64,000 nt of DNA from Peltaster fructicola (Eukaryota > Ascomycota > Dothideomycetes): the NCBI GenBank assembly GCA_001592805.2, contig CP051141.1:496001-560000 (forward strand). The letters run 5' to 3'. The notes beneath the pieces were generated by a model. It saw only the letters and a program-made list of their open reading frames with translations, was not told the origin of the DNA and ran no database searches. The position numbers and the translations under genes are program-made. Each line of letters begins with the position of its first letter. The first letter of the stretch is position 1. This document shows, piece by piece, positions 42,092 through 52,380 of this stretch.

Positions 42092-42459
42092 TTATTGTAT
42101 CCTCTTGCCATCCACCTGAATCTGTACGCCATGTAATGCTCTGTTCCCGGTACGTGCTGGCAACCACCGCAATGGCTGAGAGTTGAAGGCTGGCCATGGT
42201 GGAACCACCAGGAGGACTGTCAATGTGGCGCCGGCGAGACCAACATAGAGCGTCTTATAGATGTCTTGTGTGACAAAGCCGACAAGGAAGGCAACGATGC
42301 CAACGAGTGTGAGTAGAGCATTGGTGAGGAAGTCTGTTAATGCTTGGCCTTTGAAGTCCTGTCTCGTGGTTAAACATGCATTCATGTCAGCTTCTTTCGA
42401 TGCGAGCTTACGATGGTGCCTTCAAGGACGTCGCGCGCTTGCTCCAGCAGTTGCTCCAT
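42092..42459 (-). CDS. SPC1: Signal peptidase complex subunit 1
   Basis: Small non-catalytic subunit of the ER signal peptidase. Two exons (42459-42412 and 42358-42092) with a 53-nt intron encode 104 residues. The protein opens MEQLLEQARDVLEGTIDFKGQ, the family start, then has two transmembrane segments: ALLTLVGIVAFLVGFVTQ and TLYVGLAGATLTVLLVVPPW. The segment FNSQPLRWLP corresponds to the conserved F-N-x-H-P-x-x-W-L-P; the usual His is Gln here. A cytosolic tail of about 24 residues follows. Confidence 0.92.
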
Positions 42460-42945
42460 TTTATGCAGTAAGAAGTGGTATGCGATGTTATAGTCGAAGA
42501 CAGCTTTCAGAGCTCTTTCACATGACGCGAAGCTTGCGGCTCTGCTTGATCAGTGCCTAGAAGGTGGAAGCTTGTCCACAGTTACGCCAGTTACGCTACT
42601 CCCTCTCACCTCGACGACGATTGTAGACGCAGTGATGTAGGCAACGCTACGAAGAGTGTTGTGCTATTGTATCTTAGGAGCATAGTGCATTGACACGATT
42701 TTCTGCGGCATAAGGTAGGTCCAGTCACGGACAAATTGTGGTAGAATTGTACCATACTCCCTGCCATATCACTTCACTTTTGCCTGATCACAGACTCGCA
42801 TCTTCCGGGTGAAAGCCAATAGTCTTGACTTGCCTTATATTCTCGTTGCAGCTCAAGTTACCTTCCCAAGATTCTACACTTCTCGCTGCTGATCACACCT
42901 CAACAAACAGTCAATCATCAACCATACACTACGCCTACAGCCAAC
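42460..42945. other. Divergent intergenic region
   Basis: About 485 bp between the SPC1 start and the next plus-strand gene, presumed promoters. Nothing else recognised. Confidence 0.4.
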
Positions 42946-43400
42946 ATGCCTGTCGTGTGGAGTGCTGACAAGGAGGCGCAGCTCATCGCCGGCATCTTCT
43001 CTGTTTGCGATGTCAAAGTGACCGCTAAACACTGTGAGCAACTTGCCGCAATCATCGGTTCTGGTACGTGCAAGATCTACCATATCTATGTATGTCTGCT
43101 GACCTTTCTGCAGGATGTACAGCCAAGGCTATCACTCACCGTATCTCCAAGTTTCGGACTCAAGCTGCAGCTTTTAATGGCGGCTCGAAAGACAAGAGCG
43201 ACGGCAGTGCTCCCAAGAAGAAAGCCACTCCCAAGTCAGCTAGCAAGAGCGACAAAAAGCGTTCTAAGTTCGTCGATGAAGATGACGATGATTACGGTAC
43301 CCTTGACCTCGATGAGACTCCGTCGAAGAAGGCAAAGAAAGAAGAGCCACGCACATCCGACGACGATGACGGCTTCGTCTTCAAGGTTGATGGGGATTAA
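42946..43400 (+). CDS. Small charged fungal protein with an N-terminal HTH-like segment
   Basis: Two exons (42946-43063 and 43114-43400) with a 50-nt intron encode 134 residues. The N-terminal 55 residues (MPVVWSADKEAQLIAGIF, then CTAKAITHRISKFR) resemble the Myb/SANT-like helix-turn-helix of a large family of small fungal nuclear proteins, with Trp near the start and an AKAITHRI recognition-helix pattern. The rest alternates Lys/Ser-rich (KKKATPKSASKSDKKR) and acidic (DEDDDDYG, SDDDDGF) blocks, as seen in chromatin-associated or nuclear proteins. No function is known to me. The splice joins ...IIGS to GCTAKAI in frame, which is the conserved core and supports the model. Confidence 0.72.
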
Positions 43401-43618
43401 AGGCCAAGGCCGACTCTTGTCCACGAGCTTCACTGAAAGCTACAGTCAGTAGCTTCGACCGAAGGAATCACGATGTAATGAATGGAATGTTCATAGGCCA
43501 TGATAGCCATGTAGCTTGATAATGCAGGCTCCACAAGCCATCAACAGACTGAAAGTCTGCATGATCGCTCAATTAACGTCTTTAGCATAAACAACGACCG
43601 TGGGTATATTCCATTTCT

Positions 43619-44890
43619 CTACGCAGCAATGCGTTGCTGCCTCCTCGCTGCCAATCTTGCTCTGGCTGCAGCGACACGATCCGGTGGTATGACCTCGCCT
43701 TCTCTACTCACAACGCTCTTTGGCACATCTGCTGGTCCATTGTTGTCGTCCGTTTGCATGGGCTGTGATGAGTTCTCTTTAGCCTCTTCAGCACGATAAG
43801 GCAGGCTTGTGCCAGTTTCCGAGACACCCACAGCTGACACATTGGACTTGTACAGTGCCTTGTGAGTTGCACTTGTCTGATCACCAACTATGCCAGGTAC
43901 CTCCGGGTCGAGACTATCGTGCCGTGCTCGGAGCAGTGGTCGTTTTGGTAGTTCTCTTATGTTAGGCGCAGTGGAGCTCTGCTCACCCTGCTTTGTGTCG
44001 GCTTTGAGAGTGTGTGGACTGACTACCTGCTCGAAGGACGTCAGCAGTGGCGACACGGAGCTACTTTCTACAGCAGCATATCGAGTGTTTCTGCTGGTGT
44101 CCGACTGCCTCCTATCTGCAAGCTGTGCCTGCAACCCCTTCATAGCCATTTCGAGCTCTAATGCGCGGCTCTCAAGTCGCCGGACATTCTGGCGTTCTCG
44201 TTGCAGCTCTTCGGATAGCGCTGAGCACTGATCATCCTTCTCCCTTGCAAAGCTCTTCGCAGCCTTTTGCTTGGTAATAAGTTTGCGCAACTCTTTCGAG
44301 GTGTTCTCGCGATAAATGTCGTATTCGCGCTTCCAGTATCGACCAGTGGGGTATTCCGGCTTTTTCTCTGGCAGCTTGAACAAGCTCAACTCCTCGCAGC
44401 TCGTCCTCACAGCAGGTAGAGCGTTTAGTCAATCCTTGTCGACGAGCTGGCCGGACGAGAGATGTACTACCACAACTTTCTGATGCTTCGAGCGCATCGA
44501 AAGGATCGACGCGCTTTCTGCCTGGCTCAATTTCCTCGACTGTGGCTTGTTCGCTCTTTCCTGAGTCGTTGTCTCTGATGTGATCACCGAATGTCACGGT
44601 CTTCCCTCTGCCACCAACAGTGCCTGGTGTCAACAGAATACCCTTAGTAGGGGACGGAGGAAAGTCGACAATACGCGCTGACATCGTAGCATCGTTGGCA
44701 CTCTTTGGTCTGATCAACACTGGTCTGGTCTGTCTCGTAGATGCACGACTAAGGTCCTTGTCGGCATTCGAATTTCGTCGTTGTCGAACTTGAGCTGAAG
44801 CTGCAGGCGTACCGAAGATAGCTTGTTTGAATGCTCTCACAGCGAAGATTGGTGCAGGAGTCTCAGGAGGCTCATGACTTTCTGTATCAT
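43619..44890 (-). CDS. CUT12: Cut12-like spindle pole body protein (splicing not resolved)
   Basis: Cut12 is a spindle pole body component that promotes mitotic entry in fission yeast. Visible pieces are EPPETPAPIFAVRAFKQAIFG near 44,880-44,820, GILLTPGTVGGRGKTVTFGD, and downstream GRYWKREYDIYRENTSKELRK (GRYWKREYDIY, then RENTSKELRKLI) with a coiled coil, ending in RVAAARARLAARRQQRIAA. These match the fungal Cut12 domain in order. Two frames are involved, 44840-44400 and 44410-43619, so an intron or frame break must lie at about 44,400-44,480; TTGACTAAAC there is a good branch point but I could not fix a consistent donor. At the 5' end a 49-nt intron (44939-44891, GTACAT...CTGAC...CACAG) is likely. 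The start codon is not placed. Confidence 0.65.
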
Positions 44891-44939
44891 CTGTGCGCGG
44901 TCAGATCGTCTCGGGTTGCAGGAGGAGGAGGAGATGTAC

Positions 44940-45335
44940 CGGAGTCAGGCTGACGCTGGCCGGCAAGTTAATGTAGTATTGTGTCGACCGTAGTAGCGAC
45001 TCGCTCGTCACCAATGCGTGTTGCTGTACAACTGCCTCGAGGGCGAAAAGTGTGAAGGACGGACCAATGTTGACAAACGTAAACAATGAGTGAGGTGGGA
45101 TGTTGCTTCGCCGCCAGTTCAGGCATAACGTGCGGCGGGAAGTGCCTTTGTTACCCTTATCGTACAAGCGTGGGATGGTCTACCAAAGTGTAGAGCACAG
45201 TCACAGAGGGCGATAGAGTATCTTATTGACTTCAACCACTTAACACATTCAGCAATCGATATGCCCTTCTCCTAGGACTACAGCTTCGGCTGTGAGTCTA
45301 TATAGTACCCATGAGGTACACCTTTCGCGTACAAG
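44940..45335. other. Region between Cut12 and GCN2
   Basis: About 395 bp that must include the unresolved 5' exon(s) of the Cut12-like gene and the GCN2 promoter. TATATAG at 45299-45305 may be the GCN2 TATA element. Confidence 0.4.
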
Positions 45336-48300
45336 ATGGCGCCCAAAACTCCAGGCAAGAAAGGCAACCTGAACAAGAATGCAACCAAATCAGTCGCGCC
45401 GGAGGTCATGGCAGCAGCTGCTATCGACTACGAAGCCGTGCAACTCGATGAGATCGAAGCTCTGCAGGCGATCTTCATGGAAGATTATGAAGAAATGAAG
45501 GTCGAAAGTGCATGGAGCAGAACCTCGGATCGTAGATTCAAACTACGAATCAGTGCCTTCAGTGATCCTGACAGTGCCATTGATCTGTCAGTACGATTGA
45601 CTGCAACATACCCGAAGACCTTACCATTGTTGGAGGTCTCAGGATTGGAGCACTTTCATGAACGAACGCAAAAGCGCATACGTAATGTCCTCGACAAACG
45701 ACCGAAGCAACTGCTCGGTGAGGTCATGATCCATGCGATAGCTACAGAAATTCAAGAAATCCTCGAGGATGCTGTCCAAGCTCGGCAGCAAGGCACGCTT
45801 CCCAGCCTAGAGGATGAGCGTGCCAGTGCTGAGGAGGTAGCAATCACACTTGCGAAGCAAGCTGAAGACGCAGAACTGCGTCGACAACGGGCAGCTCAAG
45901 AGGAAGAGCAACGTACGCTCGATCAGATGGTGGAAGAAGAGCTTAGTCGCCGTGACAAGCGTAAAGCCAGCAGACCTGTCGTACCTACATTTGATCGTGC
46001 GAAGTCATACCATGAAGAAATTCTCCAGTTCGATCAGCCCGGACAAATTCACCACGGTAAGGAAGAACTAACGTTCTCTTCGGTCGTCCTCGTCAGCAAG
46101 GATCGAGCTACATTCGTTGCAAAACCACTTGTCAACACAGCTTCTAATGCTCCACTCGTCGCTGTCCGCCAGTATGACTACAAAAGTAAAGATCGTGAAG
46201 ACTTAGTACAGCTTGAAAATGTCCTCGAGCAGGTACGCAAGCTTCGGCATTCTAATATAGCACCTGTCTATGCATTTCGCATTGAGAGAGTCAAGGAAAC
46301 GTACGTTACTGTTTTCCTTTTGGACACATTGATTAACGAAGCCCAGCCTCTCGGTCACTCTATGCATAGAACTCGTCACTAGAGGCTCTTTGCGAGATCT
46401 GCTGTCCTTGACTGGAGCAGTGCAGCTCGAAAGAGCCCGTCAGTGGTGCGTTGAGCTGCTCGAAGCATTGGAAGAATGCCATCGTCATGGTATTGTACAC
46501 GGCAGTATCAGCGACAAGGCCATCTTGCTGCAAGACACAACGCCAACCTCTGTCAAACTCACTGATATCGGGTATGGAGCACTACTTCAGCCTCAGAATC
46601 AATTGCCCAGCAGATGGCAGCCCTCAGAAAACAATCACAAGGAGTCGAAAACGAGCACGAAGAAAGCAGACATCTGGTCACTCGGTGTGGTCATCCTACA
46701 GATGTGTCTCGGCCAAGGCGTGACCTCCTACTCGTCGCCACAGAGTGCTATCGACAAGATGGATCTATCAGATAGTTTCGAGGACCTCATTGAGCGAATG
46801 TGTAACACTGACTCCAAGAAGAGGCCGTCAGCCTTCGATCTGCTTGCATCGGAGTTCCTCCGTACGAGCGCACCCATACTCGATGAGGACAGCCTTCGTG
46901 CTAGACCGTTGGCTTCTGGTCTCAGGAGTCCTCATGCTCGGAGATCGAGGCACAACTCGTCTAACGCCATGGAACCAGCATCAAGATATGCACAAGACTT
47001 CACTGAGATCGGGCGTCTTGGCAAAGGTGGCTTTGGCGAGGTTGTCAAAGCTCGCAACAAGCTTGATGGCGGTATATACGCCATCAAGAAGATTAGTCGT
47101 GCACCTCAACTGGATCAGATCTTGTCAGAAGTCATGCTGTTGAATCGACTAAACCACCCATATGTGGTTCGCTACTTCTCAACCTGGGTAGAGGAGACCA
47201 TTCAGGCGAACGGCGACGAAACTGTCTCTACCACAGACGATACACTTTCTGGTGGGCCGGCGATTGAGTTTGGCTATCAAAGTACTGGAGGCCTGGACTT
47301 CGTCAGCTCCAGTGGCTATCCTCAGATCGAATTTGGAGTTGACAGCGAAGAGGAAGAGTCTGCTGACGACGACGACGATCTGCAGGTAGCTAACGACGAC
47401 TCAGCAGCCTCGTCAGAAGTGGACGATGGCAGGCTGCGATTGAAGAGATCACGGTCTACGACGCACAAGGTACAGTCAACTCTTTACATACAGATGGAGT
47501 ATTGTGAGCGTCGTACGATGCGCGACCTGGTCCGCAAGGGCGTCAGCGAGGATGACTGTTGGAGGTACATCCGTCAGATCACTGAAGGACTTGCACACGT
47601 GCACAGTCACAGCATCATACATCGAGACCTCAAGCCGGACAACATCTTCATTGACGTTGCTGGCAATCCAAAGATCGGTGACTTTGGTCTGGCAACAACG
47701 AATCAATTCCAAACGACTGATCGGTCGAAGACATTCAGCGGTCAAACAAGCGTCGATATGACAATGAGTGTCGGTACAGCACTCTATGTCGCCCCAGAGA
47801 TCAGCAGTGGTACAGGATCGTCCTACAATGAGAAGGTTGATATGTACTCGCTGGGCATCATCTTCTTCGAGATGTGTGAACCTTTCGCTACAGCAATGGA
47901 GCGCATCAATGCACTTCAGCAGATCAGGAAGAAGGACAATAGCTTGCCTTCTGTCTTCCATGCTACAGGCGGCAAGGCAGCCCAAGGTAGAGTCATCTCT
48001 TGTCTAATCAGCCACAAGCCTGGCGATCGACCAAGCAGTACAGAGCTCCTGCGAACAGGTCTGCTGCCCGTCAAGATAGAAGATGAGACGATTCGACAGG
48101 CACTCAGCAGCCTGTCTGACTCGCGGTCACCAAATCATCAGAAGATGATGTCCGCTCTATTTGCTCATGATCAACCAGCAGAGAATCGTGTCAAGGCACT
48201 TGCATGGGACGCAAAAGACCAGTCGAAGTTTGAGGAGCCTATGAAGATTCGTCTGCGAGCCATTGCTAAGGACGCACTCACATTTGTATTCAGACTGCAT

Positions 48301-49992
48301 GGTGCTGAAGAGTGCCAACGGGAGGGTCTGTTACCACGATCAACCTACTACACCACGCCAAATGTCTTTCAAGTTCTTGATGCATCAGGGAATCTGCTCC
48401 AGCTGCCGTACGACCTGACATTTCCACTCGCCCGTAAGCTGGCACGAGACAGACTATCGCTACGTTGCACATACACCTTCGGTCATGTGTACAGAGATCT
48501 CTTCTCAGGCGGACCACCCACTATGAATGAAGAGGTCGATTTTGACATCGTAGGAGAATCCTCCGACAACGATCATGCATATGACGATGCAGAGTTGTTG
48601 AAGGTTCTTGATGATGTTTCCACCGATTCGGCTCTGATGATCAAGACCGACAACATCAGCTTTCATCTCAACCATGCCAGCATACTTGACACCATTCTTG
48701 ACCATTCCCGCGTGCCACGGGCTCAGTTCTCAGCTGTGAAGGAATGCTTGAGTAAGCTTGGCTTCCGACAATTCAACTGGACCAAGATCCGATCAGAGCT
48801 TCGATCTCCTGCATTGGGCCTGCCAACTGCCATTGTAGACGACTTAGAGCAGTTCGACTTCCGCGATACCCCTGACCGAGCGACTTCAAAACTGAAAGAC
48901 CTGCTGCATGGCACTGGCACCTCACAAGATGTCAAGATTGAGAGTGCTATCAATCACTTGCAGGATGTGCTCAAACACATCGGAAACCTTGGCTTCACAC
49001 GCAAGATCTGGATTGCACCATTGAGCTGTTTCAATGCCAAATTCTACTCAAGTGGTATACTGTTTCAGATGGTCCACGATCGAAAGACTTCTCGAGATGT
49101 ACTAGCAGCAGGTGGCCGTTACGATCAGCTAATACAACAGTGCAGAGCGAGCGGTACAGCGCAGCCCATTCAGAGTGCTGTCGGAGCTTCGATCGGACTC
49201 GATCGACTCGTTGGAAACATGCTCAAGAGTGTGAAGTCGGGTCACAAAGCCGGTTTCATGAAAGACACGATGTCACACGAGTCTCCGGCAAAGCGATGTG
49301 ATGTTTTGATGTCAGTTGGTGGCGGCGAGGCTGTCCGCGATGCTGGCTTGAAGCTTCTATCAGTACTCTGGTCACATCACATCAGTGCAGAGTTTGCCAG
49401 CGACAAGCAGGCGCTCACTGATGAACAGCAATATGCATTCGTTGTCACACTACGACACGAGGCATCGACCACTGTGAAAGTGTGTGGTACAACCGATGAT
49501 GCTGTAGATTCAGATGTGCCGATCGTCTCACTCGTCAGCCATCTGCAACAGGAGCTTCGCGAGCTGCAAGGGATAAAACGAAAACAGCAAGTTCCTGCTC
49601 GACACACGAGCCAGACGACGATTGAAAGAAAGAGCAACGTACAAGTCCTGATGTCTCAGCATCGCAGCAAGAAGTCGAACAAATACCATATCGTGGAGGC
49701 AGCACAACAACGTTGGGCACAACAGCTAGAGCAATGGAAGGATGCACCAATATTGGCCATCGAAACTCGTGACGATGTTGTCGACCTGATTCGGGATACC
49801 AGGCTCGGTGATGCTGATAGCTGGCGAAAAGCTTTGCACGCAGTACCTCTCAACGAGAGACAGTATCTGCAACAAGTGCAAGAGCTACTAACAAGCTGGC
49901 GAACCCAATACCTTGAGGGCAATCAGATGCGTGAAGCATGCCTCTTCAACTTTCGCACAGGTCATGGCATATACTACGACTTGGGACTGTGA
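45336..49992 (+). CDS. GCN2: Gcn2 eIF2-alpha kinase
   Basis: Senses uncharged tRNA and phosphorylates eIF2-alpha, slowing general translation and inducing general amino acid control. Two exons (45336-46300 and 46347-49992) with a 46-nt intron encode 1536 residues. In order: an N-terminal RWD domain (QLDEIEALQAIFMEDYEEM) that binds Gcn1; a charged linker; a pseudokinase with HGIVHGSIS and LTDIGYG in place of HRD and DFG; an active kinase with GKGGFGEVV (about 546-554), AIKKI, an acidic insert, HRDLKPDN (about 747-754) and DFGLA (about 767); a HisRS-like domain (YGQ-type motifs replaced by RSTYYTTPNVFQV, and AAGGRYDQLIQ); and a C-terminal ribosome-binding region. Splicing restores KETLSVTLCIELVTRGSLRDLL (KETLSVTLCIELV, then TRGSLRDLL). 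Confidence 0.97.
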
Positions 49993-50327
49993 TAGGTTGC
50001 ATGAAGTATCATTGAATGCTACTTAGCAAGCTAAAGACCGATTGAAAGCTCTCAAAGACAGTTCACTTGCGCAAAGCTGTCGGTTTTAGATATGCTTCCC
50101 ACGGAGGTCAAATAAACACTCCTGTCTTCTCATCGTGAGGTGTTGAACAAGGTCGCTGCCTTCCGAGTAACACAATCCATGCCATTGAGTTGTCGAGCAC
50201 AAGCCTGATTCATTATTGATGCATTGTCAGGTATTGGAGCCTTCCTTCAATGCAGAGCTTGTAGTGGTCGCGTGACTGAGTCGCTCACAGTAGGTTTTGA
50301 TCTTGAGGACGTTGAGAGGCGAGTTGT
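49993..50327. other. Convergent 3' region between GCN2 and eL41
   Basis: About 335 bp holding the two 3' UTRs. No other feature recognised. Confidence 0.45.
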
Positions 50328-50457
50328 TTATTTGCTGCAGGGCAATCAGTCTCTGTGGTGTTATTATGACATGTTTCAATGCTCACCTGCGGGCTCGAGT
50401 CTTTCTTCTCTTACGCTTCAGCCTTCGTACTCGCTTTTTCCTCCACTTGGCTCTCAT
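50328..50457 (-). CDS. RPL41: Ribosomal protein eL41 (25 residues)
   Basis: The smallest ribosomal protein, which bridges the two subunits. Exon 50457-50387 reads MRAKWRKKRVRRLKRKRRKTRAR plus two bases; a 52-nt intron (GTGAGC...CCTGCAG) follows; the second exon, 50334-50328, is only seven bases and completes AGC AAA TAA. The product ends ...TRARSK, identical in pattern to eL41 everywhere. Without splicing the frame would end ARR-stop. The upstream sequence has a likely 5' UTR intron. It is too small for usual ORF thresholds. The divergent neighbour is the FHA kinase. Confidence 0.95.
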
Positions 50458-50470
50458 CTTGGCTAGCTAA

Positions 50471-50533
50471 CTGCAGAGTGCGTTAGTATATGCATTGGAA
50501 CACATGTATGAGCATTGAAAGGCTTCTGCATAC
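50471..50533 (-). other. Predicted 5' UTR intron of the eL41 gene
   Basis: On the minus strand a 63-nt segment begins GTATGC, contains TACTAAC (the consensus branch point) and ends CTCTGCAG, 13 bases before the eL41 ATG. Introns in 5' UTRs are common in ribosomal protein genes. Confidence 0.65.
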
Positions 50534-50724
50534 CTTTTCGCCGAGAGGATGAGATTGTGTTGGATGAAGTTTGAGCTTCGCAAACGGAAGCCAACTTCAA
50601 TTACTGTGCGGACTAGCGTCTTGGCTGGCGGACGGATCGTGCCGTGCTATCTCGTGACTGATCGTCACTCGACATCATCTTCATCTCAACCACCTCTCCA
50701 CTCGATGGCTTGACTCCAGGCGAC

Positions 50725-52322
50725 ATGGCGTGCCGTTCTCACGTGGCTTGTCTTTACTTCAAGCTAAACGATATCGACGACGAGCAGACGAAAACTCGAT
50801 TCCTATATCCTGACTGTGCTTTCGATGTCGGCAGAGATGACGTTGCAGCACTTCTAGGCACTGTCAACAAAGCAATTTCGAAGCATCACTTCAACATTCG
50901 ATGCATCGTCTTCGATGAATGTGACCCAAGTGTGTTGCCGATGGTGTACCTGCAGGTTCTATCTGCAAATGGGATACTGTTGTGCAACGAAGATAATAAG
51001 TGTGGTCAACTACTCACACGGTCTGACGGTGCACGCTTGCTCAACTCAGGCGACATCCTCATACTCACAAGGAAGATATCTATCACTTACATCTCTGCTG
51101 ATCAATCGTCTTCAACACAAACGGCACTCGAGCTACATCAAGAAACACAAGCGGCACTCGAGCTACATCAAGATCGGGAACTACAATGCTCAAACGATGC
51201 GTATCAGCTGACTTCCAACGTGATCGGTTCCGGCGCTTTCGCGAAGGTCATCGTCGCAAACCGATCTAGTGACGGTGTTCAACTTGCATGCAAAGTGATA
51301 CCAAGGACTGATGAAGCTCTCGCACAGAACCAAAGGCGGACTATACTAACAAGAGAGGTGCAAATCCTGCAACAGCTTGATCATCCTAACATCGTCTCCG
51401 TGGAGAGAGTGCTGCTAACGACTGAGAGGACGTACATACTGCAGGAATTAGCCACGGGCGGTGACCTCTTATCATATCAGCATTCACGTGGCATCCTGGA
51501 AGAGCCGGAAGTGCTGTGTCTCACCTACCAGCTGATCCAGGCAGTTCAGTATATCCATAGTAGAGGCGTTGTGCATCGCGACATCAAGCCAGAGAATATC
51601 CTGCTTACATCGTGGCAGATGGGTAGCAGAATCTTGCTCGCTAACTTCGGTCAAGCATGTCACCTTCCTGGTCACACACCACTACGAATGAGATCGGTCG
51701 CAGGGACGGAAGGTTGGCAAGCACCGTGGGTGATGACCAAGATTGATATGATCACACTGATGAGATGAACAGAGAGTTACACAATATATGTGGTCAAACT
51801 GCAGACCCGAACTCTACTTATGGTCAAGCAGTGGACCTGTGGTCATGTGGTTGTATCGCTTTTGCCTGTCTTACTGGTAACAAGCCAGGTTACACTCATT
51901 CACTGCATGCGAACCAAGAGATATGGCAAGAAAGACTTATTCTCCTTTTGCGCCATTCTGCTACACGAGTTGGCCGAAAGGCTGGCTCTTTCATCCAAGC
52001 CTGTCTCACCGTCAACGAGACCAAGCGAATCTCGGCCAACGCTGCGGTCCTCCACACTTGGTTCTCTTGTGACGAATACCGCGATGAGCTGCGACTGGCA
52101 TACAAGCGAGCGACATCTCACTGGAGGCCGCGCGCCAGTTCGAGAACCTTTCCCCAGCGATCGAAGGACGACTCTGCGCCCTCCATATGTCCGCCGGCTG
52201 ACGACAGCCTGCCTGCAGCGCCTCCGAGCAATCCTGCATTGGACATATATGACAACTCTAACTCCGTCGTGGATTACATCCCCCCGAGATCAACCCAGAT
52301 GCCGAGCCTTCGGACAAACTGA
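50725..52322 (+). CDS. FHA-domain protein kinase, Chk2/Rad53-like, with NFG in place of DFG
   Basis: Two exons (50725-51725 and 51773-52322) with a 47-nt intron encode 516 residues. An N-terminal FHA domain is suggested by FDVGRDD and ISKHHFNI, the GR and S-x2-H phosphothreonine-binding elements. The kinase has the glycine loop GSGAFAKV, ACKVI with the ATP lysine, REVQIL, and HRDIKPENILL, but the metal-binding DFG is ANFGQA. Splicing restores the APE motif (WQAPELHN), then YGQAVDLWSCGC. The C-terminus is disordered and ends PPRSTQMPSLRTN. FHA plus kinase is the Chk2/Rad53/Mek1 layout, but this copy is divergent. A tandem near-duplicate ALELHQ lies between the domains. Possible pseudokinase; the role is unknown. 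Confidence 0.8.
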
Positions 52323-52380
52323 GGTCGTCTTTTGGGTTGCCATCAATGGTGTGTCTGCTTGATAGCTAGCACTGCTGCGT

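Noticed and set aside
45311-45440. Overlapping out-of-frame upstream ORF before GCN2
   Set aside because: The upstream ATG lies only six bases after a TATATAG element, so it is probably upstream of or at the transcription start and not in the mRNA.
51726-51772. Unspliced reading of the FHA kinase, ending with APW instead of APE and a premature stop
   Set aside because: A 47-nt canonical intron restores APE and the rest of the kinase in phase, so the shorter reading is an artefact.
51790-52362. 190-codon frame overlapping the kinase second exon
   Set aside because: It is out of phase with the kinase, has no family resemblance and is explained by codon composition.
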